A stretch of DNA of 64,000 nucleotides from Candidatus Acidiferrum typicum. GTDB taxonomy: Bacteria > Acidobacteriota > Terriglobia > Acidiferrales > UBA7541. Made by a program: the position numbers and the translations under genes. The DNA lies in assembly GCA_025463055.1 (NCBI GenBank), contig JAOAPV010000114.1:1-64000 (forward strand), read 5' to 3'. The notes beneath the pieces are model-generated. The model was not told the origin of the DNA and searched no databases. It saw only the letters and a program-made list of their open reading frames with translations. How positions within the stretch are numbered: the stretch's first letter is position 1; every line of letters starts with the position of its first letter. Below, in pieces: positions 18,017 to 26,464 of the stretch.

Positions 18017-18675
18017 GAAGTCGGCGTGAGTTTTTCGCGTTTAATCACCCGCTCATCTTGCTCCGCGAGCTCCGGGTTGGTCGCCAATCGGACGGCCGAT
18101 TCTGCGGATGGCGGTCGCAAAACCTGAGGCGGGCCGCTTGAGAAAATCTCGCAGGTGAAGCCAAAAACATTTGCCTCCGGATCGCGCCACGCGTCCGGCG
18201 CCAACTGCGCCTTCTTGCAGGTCTCCGCAAGAAACTGCTCCGCATTGAGCCGGTGCCTGACCGCCACCTGTGGAAGCAGCACCGCCCGCTGACTTCCTCG
18301 CCAAATCAGCAATCCGTGCTTACCGATTTCGATCTCTTCGACACGGATGGCAAACAGGGCCGAAAGCAATGAGATTTCAATGTGCAGAAGCCTGAGTTCC
18401 TCAATCCGCACAGCTGGAAAGCGCGGATCTCGCAGCGACGCGCCCGAAGCGCAACGCACGATGCTTTTGCCTAGAGTTTCCTGCGGATCCACTACGCCAA
18501 TGCAGCCGCGCAACCGCTTACCAATGTGAAGACTGACAAACACGCCGCGCCGCTCCGAGAAAATTCCGTCTGCGGGAATCTCCCCTAATATTTGGCCGCG
18601 CGACACAACTTCCGTGACGGCCAGGCGCGCCAGACACAGCAAGGATTCCCGGTCACTGTTACAGAGAAACAGCAT
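18007..18675 (-). CDS. AMMECR1-domain protein (AmmeMemoRadiSam system protein A)
   Basis: A 222-residue protein from the ATG at 18675. The AMMECR1 fold is recognised from GVFVSLHIGKRLRGCIGVVD, SLRDPRFPAVRIEEL, HGLLIWRGSQRAVLLPQVA and AETCKKAQLAPDAW. Homologues occur with a radical SAM enzyme and a MEMO protein, but neither is present here. Its biochemical role is unknown. The start lies 17 bp inside the end of pgsA, so the two are probably translated together. The frame is open further upstream but that text is the pgsA gene. The 3' end runs into a 19-bp tandem repeat. Confidence 0.8.
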   Translation of the reverse strand: MLFLCNSDRESLLCLARLAVTEVVSRGQILGEIPADGIFSERRGVFVSLHIGKRLRGCIGVVDPQETLGKSIVRCASGASLRDPRFPAVRIEELRLLHIEISLLSALFAIRVEEIEIGKHGLLIWRGSQRAVLLPQVAVRHRLNAEQFLAETCKKAQLAPDAWRDPEANVFGFTCEIFSSGPPQVLRPPSAESAVRLATNPELAEQDERVIKREKLTPTSFI

Positions 18676-19285
18676 CTCCAGTTTTTTTGCGAGCTTCGAG
18701 CATGCGCAATTTGCGCCGCTGCTTGATGCGGTCGTCCACATGCCCCCAGAACCGATGGAAATATTGCGCGGCGGACACCAGCGCACTGATAACAACGAGC
18801 CAAAGCAAAAATAGCGCCAGCGGCTTCAGCGAAGGGTGCCGCGCTCCCGCAATGAGCACAGCGACAGCGCAAACCTGTAGCACCATCTTTGTCTTGCCGA
18901 GGACGGAAGCCTCGATCGTAAAGCCTTCGGCGGAAGCAATGTTGCGCAGGCCAAGCACAGTAAACTCGCGGCCGATGATGATCACGACCATCCAGGCGGG
19001 GACCAAGTGCATATCCACCAACGAGATGAAGGCGGCGGAGATGAGAAGCTTATCGGCGATAGGATCGAGCAAGATCCCGAGCGTGGTGACCTCGGAACGC
19101 CGGCGCGCAAAATAGCCGTCAGCCCAATCCGTTGCAGCCGCCAGCAGGAGAACGAAAACGCCCCAGGATTCGTAGTGGATGGGCAAGCCCCACAGGTCGA
19201 CATTAGGACTGCGTGTGAGCAGGACGACAATGAGGACGGGAACAAAGAAAATCCGCAGCAACGTGAGTGTATTCGGAAGATTCAT
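18659..19285 (-). CDS. pgsA: CDP-diacylglycerol--glycerol-3-phosphate 3-phosphatidyltransferase
   Basis: A 208-residue membrane enzyme that makes phosphatidylglycerol phosphate, the committed step to phosphatidylglycerol and cardiolipin. It has the full CDP-alcohol phosphotransferase motif: D53, D56, G57, A60, R61, G70, D74 and D78 (read as DWADGYFAR then GILLDPIAD). Several membrane segments surround it, and the N-terminus MNLPNTLTLLRIFFVPVL is typical of PgsA. It is followed with overlap by the AMMECR1 gene. The upstream 500 bp have no gene. Confidence 0.93.
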   Translation of the reverse strand: MNLPNTLTLLRIFFVPVLIVVLLTRSPNVDLWGLPIHYESWGVFVLLLAAATDWADGYFARRRSEVTTLGILLDPIADKLLISAAFISLVDMHLVPAWMVVIIIGREFTVLGLRNIASAEGFTIEASVLGKTKMVLQVCAVAVLIAGARHPSLKPLALFLLWLVVISALVSAAQYFHRFWGHVDDRIKQRRKLRMLEARKKTGDAVSL

Positions 19286-19788
19286 CAGGGCTTAGCGGCA
19301 AAAAAGCCGAAAACTGTGTCAGCGACGAGCCGCGTCTCACTATAGACTTGGCTCAGGCACGCGTCAACGGGTCCCAAATCGGCATAAAAGCACGCGATGC
19401 GGATACCTTGTAATTAACCCCAAAATGGCGCAGCGAAATGACGGCATGGATACTCATTTGTAACCGACATGCTGCAAACCTGTGCAAATGTCGGAAAGGC
19501 AGAGTTTGCGATATTGAGCGGCCAAGTCGCTTTTCACCGAAAGCCGCCGCCCGTAACTTACTGCTAGTACTTGGGTTATACTCGCCATGTTACAAAATGG
19601 CTGTAAATTTAGCAGGCGCTTGGAAATGACACATTTTGCAGGACTTCTAGTTTCCACAGAAATTTCCACAGTGTAAGGAGAAGCCACCTCGGCAGGTTTT
19701 GTGCGAATTGGCGCGGTTTCGCCCTAAAAAATCAAGAGTTCGTAGGGGCTAACTCGAAAGTTACCCCTCGCCTAGGGCGTGCCGGGCT
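19286..19788. other. Long intergenic region without a supported gene
   Basis: About 500 bp between pgsA and the small membrane protein gene. Open frames here are short and have no protein-like composition. The region is AT-richer than its neighbours. It contains two direct TTTCCACAG copies at 19651-19659 and 19663-19671 and a hairpin at 19745-19767. It may carry the pgsA promoter and possibly a small RNA, but I cannot name one. Confidence 0.5.
19745..19767 (-). terminator. Possible hairpin terminator after the small membrane protein gene
   Basis: GGGG-C-TAACT-CGAA-AGTTA-CCCC forms a 9-bp stem with one bulged base and a 4-base loop. It lies 22 bp after the stop of the 66-residue gene in its direction of transcription. 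A run of six T follows about 13 bp later on that strand, farther than in a standard terminator. Confidence 0.4.
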
Positions 19789-19989
19789 TTAAATCGCCCG
19801 TGGGCCACGCAAAACCCGTACAGGAAGGTAAAACAGTGCCGCGAGCAGAGCGAAAACGCCATGCACCGCGATACCAACGATTCGAAACGGGAGAGTGATG
19901 AGCCAGACAATGGGGAACAGCACAATGGCCAGCAGGGCCAGAGGCCAGCAGACGATAAACAAGATGCACCAGAGTAAAAATGCGGCCAT
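19789..19989 (-). CDS. Small two-segment membrane protein, unknown function
   Basis: A 66-residue, strongly hydrophobic protein (MAAFLLWCILFIVCWPLALL start) with two or three membrane segments and a basic tail (RVLRGPRAI). A textbook AGGAG ribosome site lies 7 bp before the ATG, which makes it a real gene despite its size. It follows hflX by 20 bp in the same direction. No family function is known to me. Confidence 0.7.
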   Translation of the reverse strand: MAAFLLWCILFIVCWPLALLAIVLFPIVWLITLPFRIVGIAVHGVFALLAALFYLPVRVLRGPRAI

Positions 19990-20009
19990 GTTCGATCTCC
20001 TGACACAAG

Positions 20010-21398
20010 TTACGCACGCGGCGAGCGAAATGTTTCCTTGGACCCGGCGGCGTACTGGTCCAGACGCAGGCGCTTGGCAATGGAGACTGGAACTTCGGCG
20101 TCCATCGCCATGTGCGAATCTTCCACTGCGGAATGGAGCACGCGGCCCAGCGCGTGAATCAGAGCGAGCGTGCGGCCTTCCGAAAGCGGCAAACGCAGCG
20201 ATAAAGTGACCACCGGATCGATAGGAAGCGCCACATCCATGCGCCGGAGCAACTCGTCAATGCCCTGGCCAGTCATCGCGGAGACCAGCACTGGGCCGGT
20301 ATCGGGAGCGCGCGACGCACTATGATCTAAACTTTCGCGCTGATCGGCGGTGAGCAAGTCCACCTTGTTCAAAACGCGCAGCTTTGGGCGGTCCGCCACG
20401 CCAAGCTCCTTCAAAATTTTGTCGACCTCTTCGTCCAGCTCATCATGGTGCGGGTTTGAGATGTCACTGACGTGAAGAATTAAGGCGGCTTCTTGCACCT
20501 CTTCCAAGGTGGCGCGAAACGCAGTCAGCAGCCCTTTCGGCAGATCGCGGATGAAGCCGACTGTATCCGAAACCAGCACGCGCCGGTTCGAAGGAAGGCG
20601 AATCGCGCGAATAGTGGGATCGAGCGTCGCGAACATTCGAGGCGACACAAGCACCTCGGCGCTGCTCAGCGCGTTGAACAGCGTGGATTTTCCGGCATTC
20701 GTGTAGCCGACCAGAGCGATGGTGCCGAGTGGAATGGCGTTGCGAGCTTCGCGGCGCAGGGCGCGTTGCTTGCGTACGTCCTCTATGCTGGCCTGAATCT
20801 TGCTGACGCGTTCACGGATGCGGCGGCGATCGGTTTCCAGTTTCTTTTCGCCAGGGCCGCGTACACCGATACGGCCAGCTCCTCCGCCCGCACCACCTGA
20901 ACCGCCACCGCCGCTTTTGCCGCCGAGGCGGGACATGGACGTACCACGGCCGGTCAGTCTGGGCAGGAGATAGTTCAACTGCGCCAGCTCCACTTGCAAT
21001 TGTCCTTCGCGGCTGCGCGCGTGGCGGGCAAAAATGTCCAGAATAAGCTGCGTGCGGTCGATCACGCGGCGATCGGTGGCCTCTTCGATGTTGCGCTGCT
21101 GCATGGGGGAGAGGTTGCCGTCGAAAATGATCAGTGGCGCTTTGTGCGCTGTGGCTTCCGCGCGAATCTCATCCAATTTACCGCGCCCGACGAGTGTGGC
21201 AGGATCCGCGGACTCGCGAACTTGATACATAGTGCTGGCGACTTCCGCGCCTGCGCTGCGCGCGAGCTCCACCAATTCGGCGAGCGATTCGCGGCCTTGC
21301 TCTCCCGCCGGCATGCCCGGGACCCGCCGCGCGCGCTTCCAGGTTACGCCGACGAGCAGAGCGCGTTCGAGAGCCGAAGTTACGTGCTGGGTTTTCAT
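20010..21398 (-). CDS. hflX: GTPase HflX
   Basis: A 462-residue ribosome-associated GTPase that splits stalled 70S ribosomes under stress. I start it at the ATG 21398 (MKTQHVTSALERALLVGV). The longer frame before it has no family similarity. The N-terminal HflX domain (LVGRGKLDEIRAEA, LQVELAQLNYLLPRL) is followed by a glycine-rich linker near residue 180 and the G domain: GYTNAGKST, DTVGFIRDLP and NKVD. The C-terminal region is standard. The small kinase gene lies upstream in the same direction and the 66-residue membrane protein follows. Confidence 0.95.
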   Translation of the reverse strand: MKTQHVTSALERALLVGVTWKRARRVPGMPAGEQGRESLAELVELARSAGAEVASTMYQVRESADPATLVGRGKLDEIRAEATAHKAPLIIFDGNLSPMQQRNIEEATDRRVIDRTQLILDIFARHARSREGQLQVELAQLNYLLPRLTGRGTSMSRLGGKSGGGGSGGAGGGAGRIGVRGPGEKKLETDRRRIRERVSKIQASIEDVRKQRALRREARNAIPLGTIALVGYTNAGKSTLFNALSSAEVLVSPRMFATLDPTIRAIRLPSNRRVLVSDTVGFIRDLPKGLLTAFRATLEEVQEAALILHVSDISNPHHDELDEEVDKILKELGVADRPKLRVLNKVDLLTADQRESLDHSASRAPDTGPVLVSAMTGQGIDELLRRMDVALPIDPVVTLSLRLPLSEGRTLALIHALGRVLHSAVEDSHMAMDAEVPVSIAKRLRLDQYAAGSKETFRSPRA

Positions 21399-21540
21399 AA
21401 TTGAAAGAGACGAAGCGTCATAGTGCGGAGCGAGCGATTCTTGCGAAGGCTGACATCGTACTCGAAGGGTGAGAACCCAGAAACGGATTATACACCCCCT
21501 ACTTACGCGCCGCGACCGGTGTGAAGGTGGTGGTGATGTT

Positions 21541-22032
21541 TCAACTGGAGGTGAGGTCTGCAATCAGAGGCTTGTCGAAGAGTGCCATCTCTTCGGGTGT
21601 CGGTTCTTGGAATGTCTCGAACCATCTGGACAGCGCATCTCGTTCGATGGGTGGCTTCTCCAGGCCCCGGCGTTGAATCCTCTCGAAGAGAACGTCCGCA
21701 GGCGCAGAGAGATAATGCAATTCAACGGCGGCGCCAAGGGCTCGGGCTCCGAGGCGCAAGGCATCGCGCTCGGACCTTCCCCACGTACCCCATTCGATGA
21801 TTACTGTAAGACCCAACGCAAGGAGTTCCCGAGCGAACTTCCACTGCAGCGCTTCGATTTTTCCGCGTCTTTCTTCATCGTAGAGGTGTAGTGAAAGAGC
21901 ATCCATCCATTCATCGGGACAAAAACGAACCGCACGGAGCCTGCTTTCAAGCGCCTTGGCAAGTGTGGTCTTACCCGAACTCGGCAACCCGCACACAATG
22001 ATCAGTCTCGCTCCAGTGCCGGACCTTTCCAT
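21541..22032 (-). CDS. P-loop kinase, zeta-toxin/chloramphenicol phosphotransferase-like
   Basis: A 163-residue protein with an N-terminal Walker A motif GLPSSGKTTLAKALE and a following FCPDEWMDALSLHLYDEERR, the usual pattern of small AAA/zeta-like kinases that phosphorylate a small molecule or nucleotide sugar. RIQRRG later may be the lid. I start at ATG 22032, but there is no ribosome site, and a GTG at 22080 in the same frame is an alternative. The substrate cannot be predicted. No antitoxin-like partner is visible next to it. Confidence 0.75.
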   Translation of the reverse strand: MERSGTGARLIIVCGLPSSGKTTLAKALESRLRAVRFCPDEWMDALSLHLYDEERRGKIEALQWKFARELLALGLTVIIEWGTWGRSERDALRLGARALGAAVELHYLSAPADVLFERIQRRGLEKPPIERDALSRWFETFQEPTPEEMALFDKPLIADLTSS

Positions 22033-22184
22033 AAGGAGATTATCGCTGATGTACGATCTACTTATGCAGGGAGCTCTCACGCGTGAAGGGTGGCTGGATT
22101 TTCCCGGACGATCGTCCTAGATTCGGACATTTTTCCCTAAGCAATTGTTACGTACTGTGTCTCGCAAATCGTTAAGTGGATGCC

Positions 22185-23126
22185 TCACTGCCCTCGTTTT
22201 AGCCACGCCAGCGCATCTTTTTGCACGTTCGCTTCGTCCCCAAAGCCTGTGAGCCAATGCACAGCAGGTTCGCGGCGAAACCAGGTGAGCTGGCGCTTCG
22301 CATAGCGGCGAGTAGCTTGCTGAATCGCGGCGCGAGCCTCGTCCATCGTGAGCCGGCCTTGCAAGACGTCGCGCAATTCGCGATAGCCGATAAAGTCAAA
22401 TGGCTTGGCGTCTTCCGGCAGCCCGGCACCGAGCAAAGACCGGACCTCGTGGAGCCAGCCACGTGCGAGCATAACGTCCGTTCTGGCATGAATGCGTGCG
22501 TACAGGGCTTCGCGGTCGGGCGCCAGCCCGATCTTGAGCGCGCGCCAGCCCTGCAACGGTGCGCGGCCCCTTCTGTGCAGTTCGGTCAGCGGCTTTTTGG
22601 TGATAAGGCAGACTTCGATGGCGCGAATCAGTTTTTGCTCGTCCGCTGCGGATATTTTTCGCGCCGCTTCGGCATCGAGCCGCTTCAAAATCCTGTGCAA
22701 ATGCCCGGCGCCGTGCTCGCGCGCACTGAGCCGCAGTCTTTCGCGAAGCTCTTCCGAGCGCTGCGGAACGTCGGCCAGCCCTTCGAGCAGTGCTCGTAGA
22801 TACAAACCGGTACCGACAGTGAAAATCGGCAGACGCGCGCGATGGCGCAGATCAGTAAGAATCGCTAGAGCCGCCTGCCGATAGCCCCCCGCTGTAGCCG
22901 GCTCTTGTGCGCCGAGCATGTCAATAAGGTGATGAGGAACCTCGCGGCGCTCGGCCGCCGTGGGCTTCGCGGTGCCGATGTCGAAGCCGCGATAAAGCTG
23001 CGTGGAATCGCAAGCGACGACTTCTCCGCCAAGCTGCTCAGCCAGCCAAACGCCCAGCGCTGATTTGCCCGAAGCCGTGGGGCCGACAACGGCAACCAGC
23101 GGCAGAGTCGAATTTTCGGAGTTCAT
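22185..23126 (-). CDS. miaA: tRNA dimethylallyltransferase
   Basis: A 313-residue enzyme that adds dimethylallyl to A37 of tRNAs reading UNN codons. It has the P-loop GPTASGKSALGVWLA, the substrate motif DSTQLYRGFDIGTAKPT, and the later FDFIGYRELRDVLQG and TRRYAKRQLTWFRR that contact tRNA. I choose ATG 23126. A longer upstream frame would run across the adjacent microORF and tonB. The start overlaps the stop of that microORF by 4 bp. Confidence 0.95.
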   Translation of the reverse strand: MNSENSTLPLVAVVGPTASGKSALGVWLAEQLGGEVVACDSTQLYRGFDIGTAKPTAAERREVPHHLIDMLGAQEPATAGGYRQAALAILTDLRHRARLPIFTVGTGLYLRALLEGLADVPQRSEELRERLRLSAREHGAGHLHRILKRLDAEAARKISAADEQKLIRAIEVCLITKKPLTELHRRGRAPLQGWRALKIGLAPDREALYARIHARTDVMLARGWLHEVRSLLGAGLPEDAKPFDFIGYRELRDVLQGRLTMDEARAAIQQATRRYAKRQLTWFRREPAVHWLTGFGDEANVQKDALAWLKRGQ

Positions 23127-23221
23127 CGAAACAGGAGATGACGCGCACGCACGAACAGAAAAATAAGCACAAACAGCGCCAAGAGGAGGCTGCCCAGAAT
23201 TTGCTGACGCGGCGGTTTCAA
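23123..23221 (-). CDS. Membrane microprotein between tonB and miaA
   Basis: A 32-residue reading frame starting with TTG: LKPPRQQILGSLLLALFVLI, then FLFVRARHLLFR. It has one clear membrane helix flanked by basic residues (K2, R5 and R25, R27, R32). Its start codon overlaps the tonB stop (TTGA) and its stop overlaps the miaA ATG (ATGA), each by 4 bp. It fills the whole 90-bp gap. Such two-sided overlap is strong evidence for translation by coupling, although a conserved-protein comparison was not possible here. Function is unknown. Confidence 0.6.
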   Translation of the reverse strand: MKPPRQQILGSLLLALFVLIFLFVRARHLLFR

Positions 23222-24567
23222 TAGTTCGTGTCCAGCGGCAAATTATAGTAATACGTAAAGCGCAGTTCGATATAAGGGCCACTGAAGGCGGATGGCAGAG
23301 GTTCAAAAGGGTTCGATGAACGGATGGAAGAAACTGCCGCGCGATCGAGTGGCTCTTTGCCTGAGCCAAAGACGGTGGACGGATCGCCCGCGGGCACTGA
23401 ACCGTTCTTCATGATTTTAAACACCAACGAGACCTTGCCTTTGTCTCCCAGCTGCACCGATTCAGGCATTACCGCAAACCAATTCTGCCGCACAGTGATG
23501 TATACGCGGTGCAGATAATCGTTGAAGTCCACGCCCTGAAGATCCGTAAGGACCTCAACTCCACCCATGCCGGCCGTAGCCCTGCCCTGTCCCCCGCCGC
23601 CCCTGGGGATTCCGCCACTGGGACTTTGCGCCCCGCCTATAGGACGTGGGGCATTCATCTTTGCGGCTTCGCGCATGGAATCGCGAATCGAGCTGCCCGG
23701 CGAATTCTTCGGAATAATAAGGCTGTTGGGACGAGGCTGTTCTTCGGGGGTCTCCAATTTCAGCGGCTGTTTCGGCGCTTCTGTTTTCGGCGCGGTGGTC
23801 TCTGGAGGTGGCGTGGCGTTGGGCTGCGGCACTGGAGCGCTGGGCAATTCCTTCACTATGCGCTCCGGTTCTTTCGGAGGCGGCGTAGGCTGCGGCTGAG
23901 GCGTTGGTGGCGCCACTCTGCGGAGTACGCGTGGATCCACCTTCATCGCCGGGGGCAGAGGTTCTCGACGCGGCGTGGGCCGCGGCGTTTCAAAAGCACC
24001 AGGCGGCAGCAGGATGGTCATCTGCCTGCGCGCAAGATCAAGGTCGGCCTGCGTCTTTGGCCGCGCCGGAAAAACTTTAGGTTCGACGATGATAGCCAGG
24101 ATCAGCAGAATGTGAATTACTACCGACGAAATATTTCTCGCCAGGTCGGACTTGGCGCGTTCTTCCGTGCGCTCCCTGGTGAGGAGATTGACTTCGCCGG
24201 TCATGAAAATGTCGGGATCGACGATTTCGGCGGGAAGAATATTTTCGGAGGGAGCGATGATTTCCGGCGGCGCCGCGCCTTGCGGAACGGTCACGCGCTC
24301 ATCCATGTCTGTTGGCTGCAGTGGCAGGTGGCTGGGCTCTTCCGCCACAAAGTCTTCGCGCTTTAAGCCGCGCGGAACGACCGTGCGCGCGGCAATGGCT
24401 TCCAGCGGGAGAGAAGAGGGAATGTTCGTATGGCCGTCTAGCGGAACAATCGGCAGCATCGCCGGCACGAGCGTGCGTTCATCGAGCGTGGAAGGACGGC
24501 GGCGCGTGGAGGGAGCGTCCACAGCGGGCGGACGTGCATTGAGCGGAACGAGAAACCTGGGAATCAT
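23218..24567 (-). CDS. TonB family protein with long cytoplasmic N-terminus
   Basis: A 449-residue protein. A predicted cytoplasmic part of about 145 residues precedes a single membrane helix (residues about 146-161). Then come a proline-rich periplasmic spacer (TPQPQPTPPPKEPER and similar) and a C-terminal TonB-like domain (VDFNDYLHRVYITVRQNWFA, GKVSLVFKIMKNG, PYIELRFTYYYN). The N-terminal part repeats an RTxVP-type motif (ERTLVPAMLP, ARTVVPRGL, ERVTVPQG). It would transmit energy to outer-membrane receptors or act as a periplasmic scaffold. It overlaps the Gfo/Idh gene upstream by 4 bp. Confidence 0.85.
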   Translation of the reverse strand: MIPRFLVPLNARPPAVDAPSTRRRPSTLDERTLVPAMLPIVPLDGHTNIPSSLPLEAIAARTVVPRGLKREDFVAEEPSHLPLQPTDMDERVTVPQGAAPPEIIAPSENILPAEIVDPDIFMTGEVNLLTRERTEERAKSDLARNISSVVIHILLILAIIVEPKVFPARPKTQADLDLARRQMTILLPPGAFETPRPTPRREPLPPAMKVDPRVLRRVAPPTPQPQPTPPPKEPERIVKELPSAPVPQPNATPPPETTAPKTEAPKQPLKLETPEEQPRPNSLIIPKNSPGSSIRDSMREAAKMNAPRPIGGAQSPSGGIPRGGGGQGRATAGMGGVEVLTDLQGVDFNDYLHRVYITVRQNWFAVMPESVQLGDKGKVSLVFKIMKNGSVPAGDPSTVFGSGKEPLDRAAVSSIRSSNPFEPLPSAFSGPYIELRFTYYYNLPLDTNY

Positions 24568-25562
24568 TTTTCTGTTTTCTGTGCCGCGGCGAACGCTACA
24601 AGTTGGACGCGCTCACCATGCTCCTGGATGCTTGCCATTACGCGCGCGGCAAGTTCGAGCGCGGCGCGGCCTGCTACTCCGTTGACGCGGGGCTCCGTGC
24701 GCGTACGCACCGCATCCACAAAGGATTCCAGTTCGGCGCGTAGCGGTTCGACGCTCGCCGCGGGGAGCTTCTCAAAGGCAAATTCCGGCTGCGGGCCGGC
24801 TTTTTTGACGGCCACACGCAAGGCATCGCGCCGCGCGTAATCGAGCGAAATGTATTCATGCTGCTGAAAAAAACGCACCTTGCGCACCCGCTCGGTCGAT
24901 ACGCGGCTCGCTGTCACGTTGGCAACCGCGCCCCCCGCGAATTCCAGCCGCGCGTGGGCAATATCCACTTTGTCGGTGAGCACGGGAATTCCGACCGCTT
25001 TCACTTCCGTGACGGGCTGCTTTACCAGCGCGAGCAGGATATCAAGGTCGTGGATCATCAGGTCGTAGATCACGTCGACATCAAGACTACGTGGCGTGAA
25101 CACTCCGAGCCGGTGCACTTCGAAAAACAGGGGATTATTCAGAATCGGCTCGACCGCGAGCACGGCTGGGTTGAAGCGCTCGACGTGGCCAACCTGGAGC
25201 ACGCGCCGATGCCGCTTCGCCGATTCCAGCAGCGCGTCTGCTTCCGCCAGGGTTTTCGCCATGGGCTTCTCGACGAGAACATCGATACCCATCTCCATCA
25301 GGCGGCAGCCGATTTCGGCGTGCTCGGCGGTAGGCACGGCCACGCTGACGGCATCGGCTCGCCCGCGCAGCTCATCAAGAGCACTGAAGGCGTGCGTGCG
25401 GAATTCGGTTGCGGCCGCTTGCGCACGGTTTGCGTCTCTGTCGAAGACTCCAACTAGGTCAGCGTTATGGATTTCACGGTAAACGCGCGCGTGATTGCGC
25501 CCGAATTCACCTGTACCGACAACGGCGACACGTATCTTCCCTGCTTGCGCTGCCCCCGTCAT
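24564..25562 (-). CDS. Gfo/Idh/MocA family oxidoreductase in the lipid A operon
   Basis: A 332-residue NAD(P)-dependent sugar oxidoreductase. The Rossmann motif is VVGTGEFGRNHARVY, and EKPMAKTLAEADALL carries the conserved EKP lysine. It overlaps lpxI upstream and tonB downstream by 4 bp each, so it is embedded in the lpx operon. GnnA, which oxidises UDP-GlcNAc at C3 for lipid A with an amino-linked chain, belongs to this family and is next to lpxA in some bacteria. The partner aminotransferase gnnB is not in this window, so that role is only a hypothesis. Confidence 0.85.
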   Translation of the reverse strand: MTGAAQAGKIRVAVVGTGEFGRNHARVYREIHNADLVGVFDRDANRAQAAATEFRTHAFSALDELRGRADAVSVAVPTAEHAEIGCRLMEMGIDVLVEKPMAKTLAEADALLESAKRHRRVLQVGHVERFNPAVLAVEPILNNPLFFEVHRLGVFTPRSLDVDVIYDLMIHDLDILLALVKQPVTEVKAVGIPVLTDKVDIAHARLEFAGGAVANVTASRVSTERVRKVRFFQQHEYISLDYARRDALRVAVKKAGPQPEFAFEKLPAASVEPLRAELESFVDAVRTRTEPRVNGVAGRAALELAARVMASIQEHGERVQLVAFAAAQKTEK

Positions 25563-26443
25563 TCCCTGTTCATTCCCGCCGCGGTCTCTTTTGGTTCCGC
25601 TGGCGATGCCGTTGCCGGGGCGACCGCCTGAATCGCGATTCCCGCCGCATCCGCCAACTCGATCAATTTTGTGCGATCAAACAGCAAGGTTCGCCCAGCG
25701 TCTACCGCCAAAGCTGTGGCTTGCGCTTTCTTCATGTGTTCGATGGTGGGCAGACCGATCACGGGTACATCGAAGCGCATGTCTTGCCCTGGTTTACTGA
25801 CCTTCACGACCACCAGCGGCTTGCCGCCGGCAATGCGTGCGGCGCGCGCAATCGTTTCGTCGGTACCTTCCATAGCTTCGACGGCTACGCACGCGCGGTC
25901 CGAAATCACCACGGTTTGCCCGATGTCCATGCCGGAAATTTGCCGTGCCACGCCTAGGCCATAAGCGATATCGGCGGCCTCGCGTTCGTCGGGTGCCCGA
26001 CGCGTAAGCACTCCCGTTTCCGGCACTAGCGGCTTGAGAAATAAAGTTGAGTCCACAAGACGGATACCTTCGTCCTCCAGAACGCGCGCCACCGCGCCGA
26101 TCAGCGCATCTGTATTTTTCCGGGGCAACGAAAATAGTAGCTTGGCTAGCTTCCAATCCGGGCGGATGGCGCTGAAAATCTTGTTGTGCTTCACTTGCCC
26201 GGCCATCACCGCATGCGTCACGCCTTCTTGATGCATCAACTCGATCGCTTTGCTCAACTCGCCGAGGCTCACCCAGTGCAGCCGTTTCGCGGAGCGCTCC
26301 AACTCCGGCGCGGCTTCTTCCTTCAGCGCGATCACTGCCATCTCAATGCCTTGGCTCCGCGCGCCTTCCAGCACGAGAAACGGAAATCTCCCGTTGCCCG
26401 CGATCAAGCCCCATCCCGTCGTGCTCGTTTGTGTTGTGGCCAT
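25559..26443 (-). CDS. lpxI: UDP-2,3-diacylglucosamine pyrophosphatase LpxI
   Basis: A 294-residue enzyme of the LpxI (formerly DUF1009) family. It cleaves UDP-2,3-diacylglucosamine to lipid X, and replaces LpxH in many bacteria. Motifs are WGLIAGNGRFPFLV, VTHAVMAGQVKH, RPDWKLAKLLFSLPRKNTDAL, VISDRACVAVEAMEGTDE and DMRFDVPVIGLPTIE. It stands 21 bp after lpxA in the same direction. The C-terminal tail (AVAPATASPAEPKET) is low complexity and probably not structural. Confidence 0.93.
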   Translation of the reverse strand: MATTQTSTTGWGLIAGNGRFPFLVLEGARSQGIEMAVIALKEEAAPELERSAKRLHWVSLGELSKAIELMHQEGVTHAVMAGQVKHNKIFSAIRPDWKLAKLLFSLPRKNTDALIGAVARVLEDEGIRLVDSTLFLKPLVPETGVLTRRAPDEREAADIAYGLGVARQISGMDIGQTVVISDRACVAVEAMEGTDETIARAARIAGGKPLVVVKVSKPGQDMRFDVPVIGLPTIEHMKKAQATALAVDAGRTLLFDRTKLIELADAAGIAIQAVAPATASPAEPKETAAGMNRE

Positions 26444-26464
26444 GAATGCGTGCCGACGGTCGCG

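Noticed and set aside
19651-19671. Two TTTCCACAG direct repeats as DnaA boxes or origin
   Set aside because: They differ from the TTWTNCACA box in the first position, only two copies exist, and there is no dnaA, dnaN or AT-rich unwinding element nearby.
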